Assembly (NCBI GenBank): GCA_020626545.1
Contig: JAHKZS010000038.1
Location: 1-5,296, forward strand
From: a bacterium
GTDB lineage: Bacteria; Bacillota; Clostridia; Oscillospirales; Acutalibacteraceae
Direction: 5' to 3'
DNA length: 5,296 nt
In this document: positions 1-5,296 of the stretch, in pieces
How positions within the stretch are numbered: position 1 is the first letter of the stretch
Layout: every line of letters starts with the position of its first letter
Translations under genes and position numbers: made by a program
Notes under the pieces: generated by a model
What the model was told of the DNA's origin: nothing
The model's input: the letters and a program-made list of their open reading frames with translations, nothing else
Database searches by the model: none

Positions 1-1
1 C

Positions 2-349
2 GCCGTTACAATGTTCGGCAGACGCCGTTATCTTCCCGAACTAAGCACAGGAAACCATATGACCAGAGCTTTCGGTGAGAGAGTTGCCCGTAATATGCCT
101 ATCCAGGGCACCGCGGCTGATATTATCAAAATTGCTATGGTGAACGTCGATAACCGTATCAAAGCCGAGGGCTTGAGCGCTAGGTTAATTTTACAGGTTC
201 ACGACGAACTAATAGTGGAAGCTCCCGCGGCTGAGTCTATGAGAGTGGCTATGCTGCTTCAGGAAGAAATGGAAAAAGCCGTTGAGCTTAAAGTTCCGCT
301 CGTAGCGGAAGCCTCTATCGGAGAAACCTGGTACGACGCAAAGTCGTAA
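2..349 (+). CDS. polA: DNA polymerase I, C-terminal fragment (5' end outside window)
   Basis: This is the end of the polymerase (palm/fingers) domain of family A DNA polymerase I, which fills gaps during repair and Okazaki-fragment maturation. The reading frame is open from base 2, so the ATG at 11 is an internal Met, not a start; 115 residues are visible. Family signatures seen in order are FGRRRYLPEL near the left edge, then ERVARNMPIQGTAADIIK, which keeps the Arg, Asn and Gln matching E. coli R841, N845 and Q849, and then QVHDELIVEA. The Asp of that HDE motif (bases 203-205) corresponds to the catalytic metal ligand E. coli D882. The protein ends normally about 40 residues after the HDE motif, so the 3' end is intact. 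Whether the 5'-3' and 3'-5' exonuclease domains are present cannot be seen. The next gene begins 22 bases downstream with no terminator between. Confidence 0.97.
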   Translation, partial: AVTMFGRRRYLPELSTGNHMTRAFGERVARNMPIQGTAADIIKIAMVNVDNRIKAEGLSARLILQVHDELIVEAPAAESMRVAMLLQEEMEKAVELKVPLVAEASIGETWYDAKS

Positions 350-356
350 TGTATAT

Positions 357-364
357 AAAGAGGG
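357..364 (+). promoter_or_regulatory. Ribosome binding site of the ywlE-like gene
   Basis: AAAGAGGG lies 7 bases before the ATG at 372, inside the 22-base gap after polA. It is a moderately good match to the Shine-Dalgarno consensus and supports this start. The gap has no hairpin that would act as a terminator. Confidence 0.6.
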
Positions 365-371
365 TGTAACT

Positions 372-800
372 ATGAAAAAAGTTTTATTTGTTTGCACAGG
401 CAATACCTGCCGAAGCCCTATGGCTCAGGGTATCTGCGAAAAAATGGCGGAAGAAAGAGATTTACCTATAAGCTGTGAAAGCGCGGGACTTTCAACCGTA
501 AGCGGTCATCCAGTTTCAACTAACGCAATTACGGTTTGTCAGGAACTCGGGGTGGATATTTCACGCTACAGGACTAAAAACGTCCGCGAGCTTGAATTGT
601 CCGATTATGACGCGATTTTTACAATGAGTCCGCGCCATAAACACGCCCTTATAGCGCTCGGCGCTAATCCCTATAAAATCTGGCTGTTAGGCGCTGAAAC
701 AGGCGGAATTTCCGATCCCTACGGCGGCGACGAGGATACCTACAGAAGATGCCGTGACGAAATCTACGACGCTATTAATGATTCTATAAAAGAAATATGA
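372..800 (+). CDS. ywlE: Low-molecular-weight phosphatase, YwlE-type protein-arginine phosphatase
   Basis: A 142-residue cytoplasmic phosphatase of the LMW-PTP fold. The phosphate-binding loop CX5R is at residues 8-14 (CTGNTCR) followed by Ser15; Cys8 is the expected nucleophile and Arg14 the phosphate ligand. The general-acid Asp is Asp115 in the DPYGG motif. In Bacillus YwlE the loop Thr (T11) favours phosphoarginine, while tyrosine phosphatases usually have a bulkier residue such as Ile there. This protein has Thr12 at that position, so I infer it removes phosphate from arginine, opposing a McsB-type arginine kinase; no mcsB is in the window. Length matches the family (about 150 residues). 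Its stop overlaps the rimI start by 4 bases (ATGA), suggesting translational coupling. A tyrosine phosphatase or arsenate-reductase-like role is the alternative. The family is sure; the substrate is less so. Confidence 0.88.
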   Translation: MKKVLFVCTGNTCRSPMAQGICEKMAEERDLPISCESAGLSTVSGHPVSTNAITVCQELGVDISRYRTKNVRELELSDYDAIFTMSPRHKHALIALGANPYKIWLLGAETGGISDPYGGDEDTYRRCRDEIYDAINDSIKEI

Positions 801-1243
801 TTATAGAAGAATTAAAGGATAACGAAATACAGTGTATAGCAGAAATCGAAAAGCTGTCTTTCTCCAAGCCTTGGAGCGAGGAGAGTATAAAAAGCTCTTT
901 TAACAGCGAAAGCTGTAAATTCTATACCGCTAAAACCGATAAAATCGTCGGATATATCGGCGTAAGTATCGCGGCTGACGAGGGCTATATTCTTAATGTA
1001 GCGGTTCATCCCGATTTCAGAGGACAGGGAATAGGCAGAAAGCTCGTAACTTTTCTGATTGAAAAGTACGGGGAATCTCTGCGCTTTATTACCCTTGAAG
1101 TAAGACCTTCCAATATAGCGGCGGTTAAATTATATACATCTCTGGGATTTAACAAAGTAGGGGAAAGACCTTCGTATTACTCAAATCCTGTTGAGAACGC
1201 TATATTGTTGACAAAATATCTTAATTCTAATTTAGAAATATAA
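797..1243 (+). CDS. rimI: Ribosomal protein S18 alanine N-acetyltransferase (GNAT family)
   Basis: A 148-residue single-domain GNAT enzyme predicted to transfer acetyl from acetyl-CoA to the N-terminal Ala of ribosomal protein S18, possibly with wider N-terminal targets. Visible motifs: the early SFSKPWSEES segment (residues 21-30) typical of RimI; acetyl-CoA motif A at residues 67-83 with the RGQGIG pyrophosphate loop (75-80); LEVRPSN (100-106); and LYTSLGF (112-118). Glu101 and Tyr113 line up with the catalytic Glu103 and Tyr115 described for Salmonella RimI. The ATG at 797 overlaps the upstream stop codon and lacks a clear Shine-Dalgarno sequence, so translation probably depends on ribosomes finishing the phosphatase gene. 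Placement directly before tsaD is a frequent bacterial arrangement and supports rimI over a generic acetyltransferase. Confidence 0.9.
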   Translation: MIIEELKDNEIQCIAEIEKLSFSKPWSEESIKSSFNSESCKFYTAKTDKIVGYIGVSIAADEGYILNVAVHPDFRGQGIGRKLVTFLIEKYGESLRFITLEVRPSNIAAVKLYTSLGFNKVGERPSYYSNPVENAILLTKYLNSNLEI

Positions 1244-1248
1244 AAGGA
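1243..1248 (+). promoter_or_regulatory. Ribosome binding site of tsaD
   Basis: AAAGGA starts within the rimI stop codon and sits 8 bases before the tsaD ATG at 1257, a near-standard spacing. It fixes the start of tsaD. Confidence 0.6.
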
Positions 1249-1256
1249 CAGATAAA

Positions 1257-2267
1257 ATGAAAATCTTATCTATAGAATCTTCCTGCGACGAAACCGCGGC
1301 AGCGGTAGTCGAGGACGGACGAAAGGTGCTAAGCTCCGTAATCGCCTCGCAGGTTGAGGAACATAAGCTTTACGGCGGTGTAGTACCCGAAATAGCCTCA
1401 AGGCGTCACGCCGAAGCTATAGTACCCGTAGTAAAAAACGCTTTAAAAGAAGCTGAACTTGAGCTTGACGACATAGACGCTATAGCGGTAACTCACGCGC
1501 CGGGGCTTATCGGAGCTCTGCTCGTAGGCGTAAACTTCGCTAAAGGTTTATCGCTTTCGAGCGGAAAACCGCTTATTCCGACACATCATCTAAGAAGTCA
1601 TATAGCCTCGAATTATATTTCTTATAAAGAACTAAAGCCGCCTTTTTTATGTCTTGTTGTAAGCGGCGGCCACAGCCATATCGTTATGGTCGAAGATTAT
1701 ACGAAGATGAAAGTTATAGGAAGAACCCGTGACGACGCGGCGGGCGAAGCTTTCGACAAAGCCGCCCGCACAATGGGAATGTCCTATCCCGGCGGAATAG
1801 AGATGGACAGAGTAGCCGAACTCGGCGACGAAAATAAATTCGAGTTCCCCCGTCCCGTAGTACGCGACGCTCCCTATGATTTCAGCTTTTCGGGGTTAAA
1901 AACCGCGGTTATTAATCTTATACATAATATGGAACAGCGCGGAGATGAGATTCCCAAAGAGGATATCTGCGCGTCGTTCAGGAAAGCTGTCGTCGATTTA
2001 TTAGTCCATAACTTTATGAAAGCCGCCGAAGATTTCGGTGTAAAAACGCTCGTTGTCGCGGGCGGAGTTTCCGCGAATTCACTTTTGCGAAGAAGATTAG
2101 CCGAAGAATCCGAAAAACGCGGATTTAAGTTCTATAAACCCGATAAAAGCGTATGTACCGACAACGCCGCTATGGTAGGCGCCCAGGGATATTACGAGTA
2201 TTTAAGCGGAAATATCGCCGATTTAAGTCTAAACGCTATTGCTACACTGCCTATCGACTACAGGTAA
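1257..2267 (+). CDS. tsaD: tRNA N6-adenosine threonylcarbamoyltransferase TsaD
   Basis: A 336-residue ASKHA-fold protein of the Kae1/TsaD family. It transfers the threonylcarbamoyl group from threonylcarbamoyl-AMP to A37 of tRNAs reading ANN codons, working with TsaB and TsaE in bacteria. Visible signatures: N-terminal IESSCDETAAAVV (6-18), VVPEIASRRH (42-51), the metal-binding HXXXH (His111 and His115), the nucleotide-binding segments VVSGGHSH (134-141), DDAAGEAFDKAAR (159-171) and FSGLKTA (211-217), VAGGVSANSLLR (267-278), and Asp302 in CTDNAAM as the third metal ligand. Length is normal for the family and no residue expected for catalysis is missing. The segment between the two His residues reads LRS rather than the common LEG/LEA. 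Thirteen bases separate it from rimI and 12 from the next gene. Its partners tsaB and tsaE are not in the window. Confidence 0.97.
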   Translation: MKILSIESSCDETAAAVVEDGRKVLSSVIASQVEEHKLYGGVVPEIASRRHAEAIVPVVKNALKEAELELDDIDAIAVTHAPGLIGALLVGVNFAKGLSLSSGKPLIPTHHLRSHIASNYISYKELKPPFLCLVVSGGHSHIVMVEDYTKMKVIGRTRDDAAGEAFDKAARTMGMSYPGGIEMDRVAELGDENKFEFPRPVVRDAPYDFSFSGLKTAVINLIHNMEQRGDEIPKEDICASFRKAVVDLLVHNFMKAAEDFGVKTLVVAGGVSANSLLRRRLAEESEKRGFKFYKPDKSVCTDNAAMVGAQGYYEYLSGNIADLSLNAIATLPIDYR

Positions 2268-2271
2268 AGGA
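2266..2271 (+). promoter_or_regulatory. Ribosome binding site that selects a TTG start
   Basis: AAAGGA begins inside the tsaD stop codon and is followed after 8 bases by TTG at 2280, the same motif and spacing as before tsaD. The nearby ATG at 2271 is followed by ATA TAA and cannot be a start, so this site supports TTG initiation of the lipoprotein. Confidence 0.6.
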
Positions 2272-2279
2272 TGATATAA

Positions 2280-3578
2280 TTGCATAAAAGAATTATAATC
2301 TCTCTTTTATTGATAATATCGCTGTTGTTTAGCTCTTGTTCTCAGTTCGTTTACGAGAGCAAAGTTACTAAATCCGAAATAGTTAACACCAATAAATCCA
2401 ACACGGTTAAAATTGATAAGAGCAAAAAGGAAAGTAAAATTAAATTATCTCCCTTTTACCGTAAAATTAAGCTTAGAAACGGTTATAAAACCTTAACGTC
2501 AGAGTCCGAAAGACGTATGTATAAAGCTATTATAGCTCATGCTGATGACTTTACCGATAAAAAAGCTTCTTCAAATAAATCGCTTTACGAAATGAAAAGC
2601 TTTACATTGCATGGCTGCGATTTATCTCAGAGATCATTAGCAAAAACAGTATTCGCTGTTTTTCAGGATAACCCCCAGTTTTTCTGGCTTGATGAGCCGT
2701 ATTCCTATTCTATCGGGGATGATTACGTAACACTGAAGCTTTACGCTAATATGAGTTCTCCCCGATATAAAAAGTGTTTAAAACAGGTTAACGCCGTTGT
2801 AAGCAATCTGCTCTCGAAGCTCAAAAAAGGTATGTCTGAGTTTGAGCGTGAGCTTTATTTCCATGATTATCTTGTTAAGAACTGTAAGTATCTTGATGAT
2901 AAAACCGATGATAAGGATTCCTATACACTATACGGTTGCCTTGTAAATCAGAGCGCCGTTTGTATGGGTTACACTTCCGCTTTTCAGCTTTTACTTTCCT
3001 ACGCGGGAATTAATTCAGTTACTGTTAACGGAGCTAATACCGCTTCGGGACACATTTGGAACGCCGTTAAAATCGAGGGCGATTGGTATTATACCGACGT
3101 TACCTGGGATGATACCGAAGATTTCTTTATGTACGATAATTTTAATATAACTACAAAACAGCTTAAGAAAACTCATAAAATTGTTCCGAAAATTGACTCC
3201 TATAACGACAACCAGCTTTTCGAAAGTAACGGGTTGATTAAGTCGGTAAACCTGATTATACCTAAGTGTACCGCTGTTAAGTATAACTATTATAGATATA
3301 AGGGCTATGTATTAGATAACCTTTATACTAACAATATGGCTGAATATCTTTCTAAACAAGCTAAAAGTAAAAAGCCCTATCTGTACATATGTGTCGATAC
3401 GAATAAGCTCGATTACAATACGGTTTATAACAGCTTATTCGCCGAGGATACTTTCGGTTTTGCCGATTATATCAAGCGGGCTAATCTTATTCTCGGAAAG
3501 GATGTTTTAAAAACTTCCGTTTCCGTTACTAAAAAGGAAACTCTTTCTACAATTACCGTTAAGTTGAAATATAATTAA
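2280..3578 (+). CDS. Exported lipoprotein with transglutaminase-like (Cys-His-Asp) domain
   Basis: A 432-residue predicted lipoprotein of unknown role. The TTG start gives a classic type II signal peptide: basic HKR, hydrophobic residues 5-17, then LFSSC with Cys20 as the likely lipidated residue (Phe at -3 is less usual). Residues 25-58 form a Lys/Ser/Asn-rich linker. Residues about 70-175 form a domain containing FQDNPQFFWLDEPYSYS (128-144), a pattern I associate with clostridial transglutaminase-like proteins. Residues about 185-280 are the transglutaminase-like core: Cys228 in AVCMGYTSAF, His258 in GHIWNAV and Asp273 in YYTDVTWDD give a complete papain-like triad. Residues 310-432 are an unassigned C-terminal region. 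Such domains may be proteases, amidases or cross-linking enzymes acting at the cell surface; the substrate cannot be told. The gene is more A/T-rich than tsaD, pyrK and pyrD and is out of theme with them, suggesting a lineage-specific insertion. Domain call sure; function unknown. Confidence 0.88.
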   Translation: MHKRIIISLLLIISLLFSSCSQFVYESKVTKSEIVNTNKSNTVKIDKSKKESKIKLSPFYRKIKLRNGYKTLTSESERRMYKAIIAHADDFTDKKASSNKSLYEMKSFTLHGCDLSQRSLAKTVFAVFQDNPQFFWLDEPYSYSIGDDYVTLKLYANMSSPRYKKCLKQVNAVVSNLLSKLKKGMSEFERELYFHDYLVKNCKYLDDKTDDKDSYTLYGCLVNQSAVCMGYTSAFQLLLSYAGINSVTVNGANTASGHIWNAVKIEGDWYYTDVTWDDTEDFFMYDNFNITTKQLKKTHKIVPKIDSYNDNQLFESNGLIKSVNLIIPKCTAVKYNYYRYKGYVLDNLYTNNMAEYLSKQAKSKKPYLYICVDTNKLDYNTVYNSLFAEDTFGFADYIKRANLILGKDVLKTSVSVTKKETLSTITVKLKYN

Positions 3579-3583
3579 GATTT

Positions 3584-3590
3584 AAGGAGG
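3584..3590 (+). promoter_or_regulatory. Strong ribosome binding site of pyrK
   Basis: AAGGAGG is a full consensus Shine-Dalgarno sequence, 4 bases before the ATG at 3595. The spacing is on the short side, but no other in-frame start fits. It fills most of the 16-base gap after the lipoprotein gene. Confidence 0.7.
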
Positions 3591-3594
3591 ATAT

Positions 3595-4347
3595 ATGAAA
3601 TACGATACAAGGATTTTTAAGCTTTTGAAAAATGAAGAAATAGCCGACGGAATATTCGACTGGACTGTTGAGAATGACGAGCTTCCCGCTATGGCTAAAT
3701 GCGGTCAGTTTGTTAATATTAAGGTTCCGACAAGAACGCTCCGCCGTCCAATTTCTATCTGTGACGCCGGCGATAAAACCTTAAGACTTGTTTTTCAGGT
3801 TAAAGGCGAAGGTACAAGAATTATGTCCGAAATGAAAGCGGGCGATGATGTCGAGATTTTAGCACCGCTCGGAAACGGTTTCAAAATAGAAAAAGGTAAA
3901 AGATATTGCTTCGTAGGAGGGGGAATAGGTGTTCCGCCGCTACTGTTCAGCGCTAAACAAGCCGATAATCCTATAGTTATAACGGGCTTTAGAAATAAAG
4001 ATTTAGTAATCTTACAGGACGATTTTAAGAAAGTAAGCGATAAAGTATATCTCGCTACCGACGACGGTTCCGCGGGAATACACGGATTTGTTACAGATGT
4101 TTTAAAAGACCATCTCGATGAAATCGACGAGGTGTGCGCCTGCGGTCCGATTCCTATGCTTAAGGCCGTAGCGGATGTATGTAAGGGAAAGGTTAACTGT
4201 CAGGTTTCCTTAGAGGAGAGAATGGGTTGCGGAATCGGTGCCTGTCTTGTTTGCGCGTGCAAAACCAAGACCGAAAACGGCGAAGCGATGACTCATGTAT
4301 GTAAAAACGGCCCTGTTTATAACGCCGAGGAGGTATTTTATGAGTGA
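3595..4347 (+). CDS. pyrK: Dihydroorotate dehydrogenase B, electron-transfer subunit PyrK
   Basis: A 250-residue iron-sulfur flavoprotein that passes electrons from the FMN of PyrD to NAD+, the fourth step of UMP synthesis, in the cytoplasm as a PyrD2-PyrK2 complex. Domains in order: a ferredoxin-reductase-like FAD barrel with the FAD motif RPIS (residues 51-54); an NAD-binding domain with VGGGIGVPPLL (107-117) and ACGPIPML (182-189); and a C-terminal [2Fe-2S] site with Cys212, Cys217, Cys220 and Cys236, the C-X4-C-X2-C-Xn-C spacing of the family. All cofactor residues I can recognise are present and length is normal. The last codons overlap pyrD by 8 bases, and the pyrD ribosome binding site lies inside this gene, so the two subunits are probably made in a coupled ratio. 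A related ferredoxin-NADP reductase-like subunit is excluded by the adjoining pyrD. Confidence 0.96.
   Translation: MKYDTRIFKLLKNEEIADGIFDWTVENDELPAMAKCGQFVNIKVPTRTLRRPISICDAGDKTLRLVFQVKGEGTRIMSEMKAGDDVEILAPLGNGFKIEKGKRYCFVGGGIGVPPLLFSAKQADNPIVITGFRNKDLVILQDDFKKVSDKVYLATDDGSAGIHGFVTDVLKDHLDEIDEVCACGPIPMLKAVADVCKGKVNCQVSLEERMGCGIGACLVCACKTKTENGEAMTHVCKNGPVYNAEEVFYE
4327..4333 (+). promoter_or_regulatory. Ribosome binding site that fixes the pyrD start
   Basis: GAGGAGG lies within the 3' end of pyrK and 6 bases before the ATG at 4340. It decides in favour of that ATG over the in-frame ATG at 4295, which lacks such a site and would add 15 residues not expected for the family. Confidence 0.75.
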
Positions 4348-5254
4348 TTTAAGCGTTAATATCTGCGGAGTAAATTTTAATAATCCTCTTATAGCGGCTT
4401 CGGGAACATTCGGTTTCGGACGTGAGTTTTCCGAGTTTTACCCGCTTGAGAAAATCGGCGGAATATCCTGTAAGGGAATTACCTTAAAAGAACGTTTCGG
4501 AAATCTTCCTCCGAGAATAGCCGAGACCGAGGGCGGAATTTTAAACGCTGTAGGTTTGCAAAACCCCGGTGTAGATCATTTTATTGAGCACGACTTACCG
4601 TGGCTTAAAGAACAAAATACCGTAATTATCGCGAATATCGCGGGTAATACGGTAGAGGATTACTGCGCTATGGCGGAAAAGCTTTCCGATACCGACGTCG
4701 ATTTTGTCGAGCTTAATATAAGCTGTCCTAATGTAAAAAGCGGCGGCGTACAGTTCGGAACATCCTGCGAGTCTGTCGGCAATATTACTTCTGAGGTGAA
4801 AAAGCATTGTAAAAAACCTCTTATGGTAAAGCTCAGCCCTAATGTTACGGATATAGCCGAAATCGCTAAATCCGCCGAGTTTTACGGCGCCGATGTTATT
4901 TCTATGATTAATACATTAACCGGTATGCGAATTGATATTAATTCCAAACGTCCTATTATAAGAAATAACACAGGCGGTATGAGCGGTCCCGCGGTATTTC
5001 CCGTAGCGGTTCGTATGGTATGGCAGGTATATAACGCCGTTAAAATCCCGATAATCGGTATGGGCGGTATTTCTAAATGGCAGGACGCTGTAGAAATGCT
5101 TATGGCGGGAGCCTCAGCACTCCAGATAGGAACGGTTCTTTTTAACGATCCTTACGCTCCTATTAAAATCAACGAAGGTTTAGAGAAGTTTATGGAAGAT
5201 AATAATATAAGCTCAATTTCCGAGCTTACGGGTTCAGTAATACCCTGGGAATAA
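4340..5254 (+). CDS. pyrD: Dihydroorotate dehydrogenase B, catalytic subunit PyrD (class 1B)
   Basis: A 304-residue FMN-dependent TIM-barrel enzyme oxidising dihydroorotate to orotate. The start at 4340 gives the family's usual N-terminus (VNICGVNFNNPLIAASGTFG). Class 1 features: SCKGIT with the substrate/FMN-binding Lys45; NAVGLQNPG (69-77); IANIAG (97-102); NISCPNVKSGG (126-136), where Cys129 is the catalytic base that marks class 1 rather than the Ser of class 2; VKLSPN with Lys164; and the phosphate-binding loops IGMGGISKWQDA (239-250) and LQIGT (261-265). It has no N-terminal membrane helix, as expected for the soluble class 1B form that uses NAD+ through PyrK. The 8-base overlap with pyrK confirms the pairing. 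The family's residues are intact. No other pyr gene is visible, though the following gene is cut by the window edge. Confidence 0.97.
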   Translation: MSDLSVNICGVNFNNPLIAASGTFGFGREFSEFYPLEKIGGISCKGITLKERFGNLPPRIAETEGGILNAVGLQNPGVDHFIEHDLPWLKEQNTVIIANIAGNTVEDYCAMAEKLSDTDVDFVELNISCPNVKSGGVQFGTSCESVGNITSEVKKHCKKPLMVKLSPNVTDIAEIAKSAEFYGADVISMINTLTGMRIDINSKRPIIRNNTGGMSGPAVFPVAVRMVWQVYNAVKIPIIGMGGISKWQDAVEMLMAGASALQIGTVLFNDPYAPIKINEGLEKFMEDNNISSISELTGSVIPWE

Positions 5255-5257
5255 GAT

Positions 5258-5264
5258 AAGGAAG
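5258..5264 (+). promoter_or_regulatory. Probable ribosome binding site of the gene after pyrD
   Basis: AAGGAAG lies 4 bases before an ATG at 5269 (6 if only AGGA is counted). It supports a further gene in the same transcript. Confidence 0.4.
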
Positions 5265-5268
5265 ATGT

Positions 5269-5296
5269 ATGTTATATAAATCAAAATATGTTACGC
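5269..5296 (+). CDS. Start of an unidentified gene (3' end outside window)
   Basis: An ATG 14 bases after the pyrD stop opens a frame that stays open for the nine visible codons (MLYKSKYVT) to the window edge. A ribosome binding site precedes it. The other ATG nearby, at 5265, reaches a stop after three more codons. In many clostridia pyrE or another pyrimidine gene follows pyrD, but these residues do not resemble a PyrE N-terminus that I know, so I assign no function. Confidence 0.45.

Noticed and set aside
11..13. ATG at 11 as a gene start
   Set aside because: The frame continues upstream to the window edge and the protein is plainly the C-terminus of DNA polymerase I, so this is an internal Met.
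209..403. Minus-strand open frame of 64 codons across the polA end and ywlE start
   Set aside because: It is antisense to two well-identified genes, has no family resemblance, and is explained as a shadow of them.
812..1009. Minus-strand open frame of 65 codons inside rimI
   Set aside because: It lies wholly antisense to the conserved GNAT coding frame and resembles no family I know.
1208..1236. Perfect TTGACA (-35 box) near the end of rimI as a tsaD promoter
   Set aside because: At 16-18 base spacing the -10 candidates (such as TTTAGA at 1231) match poorly and lack the key second-position A. TTGACA is also simply Leu-Thr coding sequence in rimI.
4295..4339. Longer pyrD start at ATG 4295
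   Set aside because: The extra 15 residues are encoded by the pyrK [2Fe-2S] tail in another frame. The strong ribosome binding site and the family N-terminus both fit the ATG at 4340.
4595..4807. Minus-strand open frame of 70 codons inside pyrD
   Set aside because: It is antisense to conserved pyrD sequence including the catalytic-Cys region and has no supporting feature.
1..5296. CRISPR arrays, tRNA or rRNA genes, insertion sequences and attachment sites
   Set aside because: Coding sequence fills nearly the whole window. I saw no spaced direct repeats, no cloverleaf-forming segment, no transposase and no terminal inverted repeats.

Overview
The window is a gapless run of rightward genes on the + strand, with no strand switch. 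Gene order, codon choice, strong AGGAGG-type ribosome binding sites and a two-subunit NAD-linked dihydroorotate dehydrogenase (PyrK plus class 1B PyrD) point to a Gram-positive anaerobe of the Clostridia, plausibly a Ruminococcus/Oscillospiraceae-type gut organism. The family-level placement is inference; the sequence alone does not prove it.

Layout: (1) the last 115 codons of DNA polymerase I (polA), cut by the left edge; (2) a low-molecular-weight phosphatase of the YwlE protein-arginine-phosphatase type; (3) rimI, a GNAT acetyltransferase, overlapping gene 2 by 4 bases; (4) tsaD, the tRNA t6A threonylcarbamoyltransferase; (5) a TTG-initiated lipoprotein with a transglutaminase-like domain and an intact Cys-His-Asp triad; (6) pyrK and (7) pyrD, overlapping by 8 bases and making the dihydroorotate dehydrogenase complex of UMP synthesis; (8) the first codons of an unidentified gene at the right edge. 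Every gap between genes is 22 bases or less, so no intergenic stretch could hold an undetected gene, and I see no terminator hairpin.

How the genes fit together: genes 2 to 4 look like a translation and protein-modification block (phosphoarginine removal, N-terminal acetylation, t6A tRNA modification), and genes 6 and 7 are one functional enzyme. Gene 5 is the accessory element. It is visibly richer in A/T and lysine than its neighbours, is predicted to be exported, and has no obvious link to tRNA modification or pyrimidine synthesis. Most of the window is ordinary core metabolism. I found no convincing new multi-gene system; the points most worth a second look are the lipoprotein, the near-consensus extended -10 sequence over its start codon, the phosphatase-rimI-tsaD linkage, and a marked scarcity of GATC sites.
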